Shown here in pieces: positions 26,302 to 32,969 of a stretch of 64,000 nucleotides of DNA. The stretch lies in NCBI GenBank assembly GCA_022821725.1, contig JAJEDB010000075.1, positions 1-64,000 on the forward strand. Direction: 5' to 3'. How positions within the stretch are numbered: position 1 is the first letter of the stretch; each line of letters starts with the position of its first letter. This DNA is from Candidatus Poribacteria bacterium. Lineage in GTDB: Bacteria; Poribacteria; WGA-4E; WGA-3G. The notes beneath the pieces were generated by a model, which worked only from the letters and a program-made list of their open reading frames with translations, was not told the DNA's origin and made no database searches. Both the position numbers and the translations under genes were made by a program.

Positions 26302-29300
26302 CTACGACTTTATCTCCAACGCAGGCAACCGCTCAACAATATCCACCGTCTCCAAACTCACCATAATCACCTTCCCAATCAACTGGACAATATACTGTGG
26401 ATCGTCCACACGGTTCGGATCATTGACAATACCGCTCCGTTTGTCAGTCTTAACGCGATACTGATCGACTATCCACTCTAATGCAGAACGAGTGCCGAGC
26501 CGATAATCAAATGTCTTTTCGGGAATCCCCGATAGCGTCAGGAAACCGTTGTAGACAAGCGAAGTCTTGTCTTTGGAGAGTTTCATCTTCTCGACGTGCC
26601 AATTGAGCGGCACATCTGGGTTTTGGATGAACTTCAACTTATCGTATTCGGGTTGGGATTCATAGTTGACGTGGATATCTGCAAGGCGCGCGCCAGCCTT
26701 TGAAAATCCCCAGAAGTCTTTCGCAAACGGGATATGCGGCAGATCGCGTTTCAGATTCGCCTCGTATTTCTCGCGATAGTCGGGGTGATGTAGGAGTCCG
26801 TAGGTGTAGTGAAAGATGTCCCACTTGGTGATGTTAGTGTCTCGGTAGTGCGTTCGGAACTCTGTTAACGCCCAGTCGGTGATGTTTTCTCGGCGGTTTG
26901 TGTCGTCTTCATCGTAGGTATAGAAGGGGAAGCATTGTGCCTTTTCAAATGCCAAATCAAAGGCGGGAATTCTGTTTGTAGCAAGACATCCAAAACCCTT
27001 TCTATCACCAATACCAGCAACACAAATCACCCGATTTTCTATTTCCGTATTAGTTGTGGGAAAGATTAAGGGGAACACGGATACCACATCGTTCATTGTT
27101 TTGTCAAAGTAGAGATTGGACATCGTAAACGGCCGATAGAATGATTTCCTGATCTTATCATCAGCATATTCAGTTATTCGCCCACGCTTCAATTTTGCCT
27201 TTAAATCTCGACTCCACTTGATTTTTATCTCATCAGACTCCAAAAAATCATCAAGCTCATCATCCCGACCTATGTATTGACCCCATCGAGCCGCTTCTGT
27301 ATTGTAAACTTCAATCATCTTGCTCATGTTTTCAGTGAGTGCGTCTCGACTGAAGTTGCAAGCCCATGCATCCCGATTTGTTTTCACACCGTTGCTATAG
27401 GTTTTGAAAATCACATCGCTTGCCTCACCTTTTTGGGCTTTTGCTGTTTTAGTTCCCATCGGAATAAAGGCATCAAATTCGGCGTGGAGACCTTCGGTGA
27501 GCCATGTATACCGAGAATCCGGTTGAATAGATTGCCACGGAATAGCACGAATATGTTGACACGCAGTAAGAAAATCAAATTTCCGTTCTCTGTTCCACAG
27601 GTCATCCGTGCGATGATAAAAGATGCGTGCTGTTTCTGATGATCTCTCCTTTTTCTTCACAAACAGATTGATACTCACACCTACCCGAATCCCAAATACG
27701 TTCGCATCGGAGACCTTCAACCCCTTTCTCGCATTTCCACCCAAATCCAAAATATAGATCGCATCGCAATCATCGGCGAGGTGTTTCCGCATCCCGTCAA
27801 ACGCCAAACCTTCAATAAAACTGTTGTTCGTTATAAAGGCGACAACGCCTTCCTCGCCAATCCGATCCAACGACCAACGAATCGCCTTTATGTATGGATC
27901 GTAAAGCTGACTTCTGAGTGTCGCTTTGGAATCTTTTGCATAAGTATCCTTAATCGACGTATCCATCGCCGTATGCTCTCGATTTTTGTTGTTGTCGTTC
28001 TCATTGAGTTGACCAACATTATAGGGTGGATTGCCGATAACCACGAACATCGGGGTCTCTTTTTGTTTCTCGGCGCGTGCGGTGTTGTCGGGCGTGAACA
28101 GCTCCAGTTGCTCCCGGTCCTCTGCCAACTCAAAGGTATCTACGAGGCAGAGACCTTCATAGGGGACGTATCGGTTCATTGCCGTGTAGAACTCGTGTTC
28201 TATGTTGAGACTGGCGATATAGTAAGGTAAGAGCATCACCTCGTTACACTGGAGTTCCGGCGGGTCGGCGGTATATTTTCGCTCTAACGAGATGGGATCG
28301 AGCTCCTGCATGATACGGACGATGAAGTTGCCAGTGCCGACGAACGGGTCGATGATGTTAACACCGCTGTCCGAAACGGAACGGTTGAACTCGGTCTGCA
28401 AGACATGTTCAACGCTTTTCACCATGAAATCGACAATCGGTTGCGGTGTGTAGACGATGCCATGCGTGTCTGCCACCTTGACGGAGAACCCTTGAAAAAA
28501 CTGCTCGTAGACGGTATTGAGGAATCCCTGTTTCTGTGAGAAATCGGTGATCGTTGCAGCGGTTTTCTCGATCGCAGTGTAGAACGGCTCCAATGGACGC
28601 AGAAATTCCGATCGGTTCAGCGTGCGCTCGGTGAGCACATCAATGACAGTCTCAATTTCACGGGCGATAATATTTCGACGCGTAAAGTCGGGATTATCGA
28701 AGACAGTGCGGAAGATGCGTTCTGTGAGTAGGTGCTGGATGAGCATCTCCTCTACAGCAGCAACGGAGAGGTTCGGATTGATCGAAACTTGGCACTGCTC
28801 ATGAAAACCGGTGAACGCCTCCTGAAAGTGTGGATTGTTCTGGCGTTCCGTTTGGATTAACGCCGCCAATTTGTCACCGAGTTCCGGCACAGTCTCTCTG
28901 AATTCTGCGACGGCGGTATGCCATGCCGAGATGTTCTCTTCTTGATAAGCAAAAAAGGTCTGCAGAACGTGGACGAGGTTTCTCGGCTCGGTGATGTCCA
29001 AATCCAATTGGAGTCGTCCGTGTTGATAGAGAAGCGCGTGGGTTGGCGACTGAACGACGATATTTTTCGATGGGTAGCCTGCAGCGAGTTTCTTATGTGC
29101 CTCGGCGTGAAGGTCGTCCTGCGTGTCTTTCGCCTCCCAGTAGCCGTGTGGTAAACCGTAGGTATCGACGACTTCACCATCGGGTATTATTCGTCTTTTC
29201 TCTGGCGTGTAATGCGTCTTTTCACAGAGGAGCGTGAGGTCGGATTGATGGCAGTAGTGCTGTAGGAGATTTTGGAATGCAGCGCGGACAGTGCCTTCGT

Positions 29301-29388
29301 TCTCTGCCCCGTGTTGTGCGTATTTTTCGAGTTCCGCGTAGTAGTTTTTGATGGGCTTGTGCGTGGGTTTGATATTGAAATCTGACAT
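26302..29388 (-). CDS. Type ISP/IIG-like fused restriction-methylation enzyme
   Basis: This 1028-residue protein combines nuclease and methyltransferase. The N-terminal region has PD at 69-70 and GYWEAKD at 83-89, a PD-(D/E)xK site. A helical linker leads to an N6-adenine methyltransferase with DPFVGTGNF at 347-355 and NPPYNVGQ at 453-460. The C-terminal 350 residues match the specificity region of type ISP enzymes (YRPFTMSNLYFD near 750, GFLTLSGIPEKTFDYRLG near 965). Classical LlaBIII-like ISP enzymes also carry a helicase, which is missing here, so this acts more like a type IIG enzyme. GGAG precedes the ATG. It sits beside the SIR2 locus but has its own promoter region. Confidence 0.88.
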   Translation of the reverse strand: MSDFNIKPTHKPIKNYYAELEKYAQHGAENEGTVRAAFQNLLQHYCHQSDLTLLCEKTHYTPEKRRIIPDGEVVDTYGLPHGYWEAKDTQDDLHAEAHKKLAAGYPSKNIVVQSPTHALLYQHGRLQLDLDITEPRNLVHVLQTFFAYQEENISAWHTAVAEFRETVPELGDKLAALIQTERQNNPHFQEAFTGFHEQCQVSINPNLSVAAVEEMLIQHLLTERIFRTVFDNPDFTRRNIIAREIETVIDVLTERTLNRSEFLRPLEPFYTAIEKTAATITDFSQKQGFLNTVYEQFFQGFSVKVADTHGIVYTPQPIVDFMVKSVEHVLQTEFNRSVSDSGVNIIDPFVGTGNFIVRIMQELDPISLERKYTADPPELQCNEVMLLPYYIASLNIEHEFYTAMNRYVPYEGLCLVDTFELAEDREQLELFTPDNTARAEKQKETPMFVVIGNPPYNVGQLNENDNNKNREHTAMDTSIKDTYAKDSKATLRSQLYDPYIKAIRWSLDRIGEEGVVAFITNNSFIEGLAFDGMRKHLADDCDAIYILDLGGNARKGLKVSDANVFGIRVGVSINLFVKKKERSSETARIFYHRTDDLWNRERKFDFLTACQHIRAIPWQSIQPDSRYTWLTEGLHAEFDAFIPMGTKTAKAQKGEASDVIFKTYSNGVKTNRDAWACNFSRDALTENMSKMIEVYNTEAARWGQYIGRDDELDDFLESDEIKIKWSRDLKAKLKRGRITEYADDKIRKSFYRPFTMSNLYFDKTMNDVVSVFPLIFPTTNTEIENRVICVAGIGDRKGFGCLATNRIPAFDLAFEKAQCFPFYTYDEDDTNRRENITDWALTEFRTHYRDTNITKWDIFHYTYGLLHHPDYREKYEANLKRDLPHIPFAKDFWGFSKAGARLADIHVNYESQPEYDKLKFIQNPDVPLNWHVEKMKLSKDKTSLVYNGFLTLSGIPEKTFDYRLGTRSALEWIVDQYRVKTDKRSGIVNDPNRVDDPQYIVQLIGKVIMVSLETVDIVERLPALEIKS

Positions 29389-29510
29389 CTATTTTCTCCG
29401 GACGTTGTCGGTGGAAGAAACAATGTCAAATTGTATAGGCATTAGGATGAAATTGCAAGGAGAATTTTGTTGTATAGGGTTAACGCATGGGAGTTGGGTT
29501 TCGCTTGCTG

Positions 29511-29541
29511 AAAAAAAATGGGCAAGCACGGAGCCTGCCCA
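29511..29541 (-). terminator. Intrinsic terminator facing left, without an obvious gene
   Basis: On the minus strand TGGGCA…TGCCCA (29541-29519), with an inner GC pair and loop, is followed directly by a run of eight T (29518-29511). No leftward gene lies between it and the rightward promoter at 29826, so it may end an unseen small RNA or insulate the ISP enzyme gene. Confidence 0.65.
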
Positions 29542-29766
29542 AACAATGAATTGTATGAATTGTATATTGAAATGGTTGAATTTTAACAAGCACGTCTCAT
29601 TACTCGTGCTTACGGGTATCGAATGGTATTAAAGTGCTGTCTGGACTTATGGGTATCTGGAAAATTTGACAAGCACACTCACCCAAAAGATGGAAAGTAC
29701 TATTAGAAAATTCACTGGATTTTCCTTCCTTGATTTTTCGAGATTTTCTATGGTTCTATAAAATAT

Positions 29767-29792
29767 GATGGCGTATTTTGTAATACGTCATC
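29767..29792. repeat. 11-bp hairpin
   Basis: GATGGCGTATT and AATACGTCATC pair across a TTGT loop with one G-T pair, 34 bp before the -35 box at 29826. It could be an operator or the end of an upstream transcript. Confidence 0.45.
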
Positions 29793-29825
29793 TCCGTAAA
29801 AAGGTGACAAAAAATTTGTAAAATG

Positions 29826-29854
29826 TTGACATTGGAGCGTTCACACCGTATAAT
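29826..29854 (+). promoter_or_regulatory. Perfect consensus sigma70 promoter
   Basis: TTGACA (29826-29831), 17 bp, TATAAT (29849-29854). The start site near 29861 lies 22 nt before the ATG at 29883 and excludes the longer in-frame reading from 29823. Confidence 0.85.
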
Positions 29855-29882
29855 GTTCTTGAAACTAACATGGGGCATCCAG

Positions 29883-30227
29883 ATGAATCAATCCGAAACA
29901 CAGAAATACTCCCAAGAATACTTAGCGCGGTGCCGTCACCCTGAGATTCAGGCACTTCGACCGGACACAGAAAACGCTAAGGATTTGTGGATACCCACCG
30001 CCGAACAGCTGCAGCAACTCTTAAAACAGAAACTCCCATATCCAGAAAGATCTGTTTTCCGACGGACCGCCAAGGGTTGGGAATACGAGACCTATTTTCG
30101 GGAATGGGCAGCCGATTACGGCACCTATATTGATACACACCGACAGTTTGTCGGAACCGATCCAGAGAGCTTGCTTTTGCAGGTGTTAATGGCACGCCTC
30201 GGTATCGGGGAACGCTGGATGGTATGA
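29883..30227 (+). CDS. Small protein of unknown function
   Basis: This 114-residue protein begins MNQSETQKYSQEYLARCRH. It has a helical N-terminal half and WEYETYFREWAADYGTYIDTHRQFVG in the second half. I recognise no family. It is expressed from a perfect consensus promoter, which fixes the start at 29883, although no strong ribosome site is visible. It lies 46 nt upstream of the ASRT-domain gene and may be co-transcribed with it. The composition suggests a soluble cytoplasmic protein. Confidence 0.65.
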   Translation: MNQSETQKYSQEYLARCRHPEIQALRPDTENAKDLWIPTAEQLQQLLKQKLPYPERSVFRRTAKGWEYETYFREWAADYGTYIDTHRQFVGTDPESLLLQVLMARLGIGERWMV

Positions 30228-30273
30228 TTGGTATGGCGAGATTTGTGACAAAAACAGAAGAGAGGAGAATAAA

Positions 30274-30984
30274 ATGACGTATGAAACTTTAATGAACACA
30301 ATTAATAGTTATGGGCGGGCAGGTCTTGTCCACTTGGGTACGGTGACCGCACTTCTGAATAATGCATTTGGGGATTGGCTCGCTTCACAAGGTGTCAGCC
30401 GCGTTGACCTGCTGACCCCTAAATATTTGTGGGTTAGTGTGCAAGGCGAGTTAAAACAGGCACAAACAGTCCCCGGAATTGAATTACATGACAGGTTCTT
30501 CGTTGTCAACAGAGATGAGGTTCACAAAAATCCAGAGGCAATCGCGGACGCTCTCAAATGTTATAGTTCAGAGGGTGACGGTGCTTATGTCTGGATCGTC
30601 CCCGATGGCTACATGGCGGCACTCACACCAGCGGAACAGGAATGGGAAGAACACGGTGGCGGATATTTTTCGCATGAATCTATATGTATCTCCAATACTG
30701 CTGATAGCGATACACGCTGTCTTTTAGAAGTGCTTTATGAGGACCCCGCATTAGAAAACGTCTCCTGTGAATTTGAAGTGCCAGCGCACCGTTCCGTGCA
30801 TTATCGGTTGGATACACTCAAGCGTGAAGATGGCGAACCTCTGATTGCCAAAGATGCCCCTGTGAGTTACAAGATCACGAGCCGCGACACACGGGTTGTC
30901 GTCCAAGGTTCGCGAATCCTAACCAGCGGTGAAAACAGTGTGTTTGCCAGTTTCGGAACAGTGATGGCGTGGTGCCCACAATAA
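30274..30984 (+). CDS. Protein with C-terminal sensory-rhodopsin-transducer-like (ASRT) domain
   Basis: The last ~130 of 236 residues match the Anabaena sensory rhodopsin transducer fold. Hallmarks are YVWIVPDGYM at 105-114, FSHESICISNT at 132-142, FEVPAHRSVHYRLD at 167-180 and TRVVVQGSRI at 206-215. ASRT is a small beta-sandwich tetramer first found with a photoreceptor, but most relatives occur without any rhodopsin and may bind sugars or other ligands. Residues 1-100 form a separate domain I cannot identify (LVHLGTVTALLNNAFGDWLA). GAGGAG precedes the ATG. No rhodopsin gene is in the window, so a light-sensing role is not supported. Confidence 0.75.
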   Translation: MTYETLMNTINSYGRAGLVHLGTVTALLNNAFGDWLASQGVSRVDLLTPKYLWVSVQGELKQAQTVPGIELHDRFFVVNRDEVHKNPEAIADALKCYSSEGDGAYVWIVPDGYMAALTPAEQEWEEHGGGYFSHESICISNTADSDTRCLLEVLYEDPALENVSCEFEVPAHRSVHYRLDTLKREDGEPLIAKDAPVSYKITSRDTRVVVQGSRILTSGENSVFASFGTVMAWCPQ

Positions 30985-31079
30985 TTATTGGAAGGCGGCT
31001 GCCTGATACTTGTAACTATTCCTTGATTTTTTTCACGCCTCCATATAAAATTTTAACATCGTTCAGAAGGAGGTAAATT

Positions 31080-31448
31080 ATGGACGTGCGGGACTATTTT
31101 GACTTTATTGATGAAACCAGCATCCGCATTAAGGGGCATCGCGTTTATATCGATGAGGTATTAGAACAACGTTTACAAGGCAAAGAACCCGAAGAAATTC
31201 TGCATTGTTTTCCAAAGCTGCCCTTGGAGAAAATCTATGCTACGCTCCTTTACTATGAGGCGAACAAAACAGAGGTCGAGGCTTACCTAAAACGGGTGAA
31301 GCAACAGCAAAAAACATTAGATCGGGAATGGCGGCACGCTCAGGGACCAACGTTAGTACTCGTTGAAGAGCGAGAACGCCTGCGAAAGGCGCGGGAAAAA
31401 CAGATTGCTGCGGGGGAGTTCGACCCCATCTGGGATGAACCTGCATGA
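31080..31448 (+). CDS. DUF433-family antitoxin-like protein (first copy)
   Basis: This 122-residue protein carries a DUF433 domain, a small helix-turn-helix-like fold common in antitoxins: IRIKGHRVYIDEVLEQRLQG at 16-35 followed by EEILHCFPKLPLEKIYATLLYYEAN. The C-terminal half is a charged helix that would bind the toxin. AGGAGG lies just before the ATG. Its stop overlaps the start of the DUF5615 gene (ATGA), the typical antitoxin-toxin arrangement. A second DUF433 copy follows the toxin gene at 31804. Confidence 0.88.
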   Translation: MDVRDYFDFIDETSIRIKGHRVYIDEVLEQRLQGKEPEEILHCFPKLPLEKIYATLLYYEANKTEVEAYLKRVKQQQKTLDREWRHAQGPTLVLVEERERLRKAREKQIAAGEFDPIWDEPA

Positions 31449-31801
31449 GACCGAGATTTCTTTTAGATGAGCATCTCAGGCGGGTGATTCAGGAACAGCT
31501 CCCCGAAATCCACGTTCGACTCATTGGAGACGAAGGCGTGCCTCCGCTCGGAACATCTGATCCGGATATTCTGACATGGATTGAGCACAACAACTATATC
31601 TTGATTACTAACAACCGAACGACAATGCCGAGGCATCTTATTGAGCATTTGCAGGCTGGTGGACATGTTCCCGGAATTCTCTGCTTCCCACAACGTGCCT
31701 CAATTGGTACTTACGTCAAGGAGTTACGCCGGATTTGGAACGCCTTCGAGCCTGAACACTATCAAGATGTCATACAATATCCTCCACAAAGGCAGAGGTA
31801 A
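31445..31801 (+). CDS. DUF5615-family PIN-like toxin
   Basis: This 118-residue protein begins RPRFLLDEHL and has DPDILTWIEHNNYILITNNR in the middle, matching DUF5615 PIN-like proteins. Acidic residues D8 and E9 near the N-terminus and D39/D41 could form the metal site of an RNase. The first four bases overlap the stop of the upstream DUF433 gene. It is the probable toxin partner of the flanking DUF433 proteins. RNase activity is inferred from the family. Confidence 0.85.
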   Translation: MRPRFLLDEHLRRVIQEQLPEIHVRLIGDEGVPPLGTSDPDILTWIEHNNYILITNNRTTMPRHLIEHLQAGGHVPGILCFPQRASIGTYVKELRRIWNAFEPEHYQDVIQYPPQRQR

Positions 31802-31803
31802 AA

Positions 31804-32160
31804 ATGGAACTGCGAGACTATTTTGACTTCAATAGCGAAATCGATATACGCATCAAAGGACATCGTATTGCTATTCAACATGTATTGAACGAATATCGAC
31901 AAGGCATGGGAACTGATGAATTACTTCACCGCTTCCCAACTTTGTCTATGGAAAAGATCTATGCTACTATTCTCTATTACCTTGCCAACATGGAGGAGGT
32001 AGAGGCTTATCTTACGCGCGAGAAACTTATGGATGAGGAAGCGGGGAAACTCATAGAAATGTATGGCAGAACCCCTACGCTGATTAATTGGGAAGAACGC
32101 TTGGAAGAAGCTCGACAAAGATTGATTGCCGAGGGAAAGTACCCCGTCCTGCCCAAATAA
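31804..32160 (+). CDS. DUF433-family antitoxin-like protein (second copy)
   Basis: This 118-residue protein is a paralogue of the protein at 31080: both start M(D/E)(V/L)RDYFDF, contain IRIKGHR near residue 17 and EKIYAT(L/I)LYY near 50, and differ in their C-terminal toxin-binding halves. It begins 2 nt after the toxin gene. The order antitoxin-toxin-antitoxin suggests duplication, with either two antitoxins for one toxin or loss of a second toxin. No second toxin gene follows. Confidence 0.85.
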   Translation: MELRDYFDFNSEIDIRIKGHRIAIQHVLNEYRQGMGTDELLHRFPTLSMEKIYATILYYLANMEEVEAYLTREKLMDEEAGKLIEMYGRTPTLINWEERLEEARQRLIAEGKYPVLPK

Positions 32161-32222
32161 GCGTCAGAAGATTCTGCGATGTGAGAGTACTTGTCACCTG
32201 AATCTACGATGAAGTCCCTTCT

Positions 32223-32378
32223 TCAGAGTTTATTTATAGTTTGTATCAACATCTTCCGTGTCGCAGTGAAATCGCCTGCAGTCAGCGTATAGAAATAGAC
32301 ACCACTCGCCACAGACTCACCAACCTCATTGTTGCCATCCCAATACGCCGCACGGACGCGACTCTCATAGATGCCAGC
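32223..32378 (-). pseudogene. Remnant of a C-terminal FlgD-like sorting/tail domain
   Basis: On the minus strand, about 50 codons read AGIYESRVRAAYWDGNNEVG and then ESVASGVYFYTLTAGDFTAT…RKMLIQTINKL before a TGA. This is the final strand set of the FlgD-Ig or type IX-like C-terminal domains common in large secreted Poribacteria proteins ('WDGxNxxGxxVASGVYFYxLxAGxFxxTRKM'). There is no start codon or upstream body; a separate gene ends at 32379, directly abutting it, in a different context. It is the stump of a lost secreted-protein gene. Confidence 0.7.
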
Positions 32379-32903
32379 TTATGGAATGCTTCCTGTTGGA
32401 TTCCCGAACCTGTCCGCTGTGATGAAGTGGGCCCCACCACTATTATTCACACTGAAAACTCCAACGGCTTGACCGGAGTTGTTCGCAATGCTTAAACTAC
32501 CACCTAATTCACTGGCTTTAAAATCTGAAACGGCTTTACCAATGTTGTTGAAAATGTTTAAACGTCCACCGAAGTCGTTGACACTGATAGATGCAGTACC
32601 TTGGCCAGCGTTGTTGAAAATGTCCAAACGTCCACCGCTGTTGGTTACGCTAATACCTGCAGCTGCTTTACCAGTGTTGTTGTAAACAGCTAAAATCCCA
32701 CCATCTTTGTCAACAGACAAAATGATCGCGTTATTTCCGTTCGCATTAACCACACGAAGTGTACGAGCCACGATTTCATCAACAACCAAGGGCATAGCAT
32801 TTTGGGCATTAGTGCTTTTCCACTCCACAGGTGAGAACCAACTGCCGAATAAAACAAGAATCGCGCCCAAAATCATATAAGCCATTTTCTCCAAAATTCT
32901 CAT
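32379..32903 (-). CDS. Membrane-anchored protein with five 22-aa repeats
   Basis: This 174-residue protein has an N-terminal hydrophobic segment (residues 7-24) acting as signal or anchor, then from about residue 52 five consecutive 22-residue repeats of the form NN-x-G-K/Q-A…I-S-V-x-N-x-GG-x-L-x-I-F. Asn and Gly at fixed positions suggest a right-handed beta-helix or beta-roll. At DNA level the repeats are 66-bp tandem units. Unknown function; probably exposed outside the cytoplasm. It ends immediately before the broken C-terminal domain at 32223-32378. Confidence 0.75.
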   Translation of the reverse strand: MRILEKMAYMILGAILVLFGSWFSPVEWKSTNAQNAMPLVVDEIVARTLRVVNANGNNAIILSVDKDGGILAVYNNTGKAAAGISVTNSGGRLDIFNNAGQGTASISVNDFGGRLNIFNNIGKAVSDFKASELGGSLSIANNSGQAVGVFSVNNSGGAHFITADRFGNPTGSIP

Positions 32904-32969
32904 AAATGTCGTTCCTCTCGATTTTGATAAAATATTGATATATCTCTGAACCTTTGCGTTGATTTTTTA

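Larger units (their letters stand above)
29389..29882. other. Intergenic region with terminator, hairpins and a consensus promoter
   Basis: The 494-bp gap separates the divergent ISP enzyme and a small rightward gene. It holds a leftward terminator (29511-29541), a 7-bp hairpin AAGCACG/CGTGCTT (29588-29611), an 11-bp hairpin (29767-29792) and a perfect sigma70 promoter (29826-29854). No convincing coding region is present. Confidence 0.6.

Noticed and set aside
30274..30984. Light-sensing operon
   Set aside because: The ASRT-like domain alone does not imply a photoreceptor, and no rhodopsin gene is present.
32241..32495. 84-aa rightward reading frame
   Set aside because: It is antisense to the FlgD-like tail remnant and to the end of the 22-aa-repeat gene.
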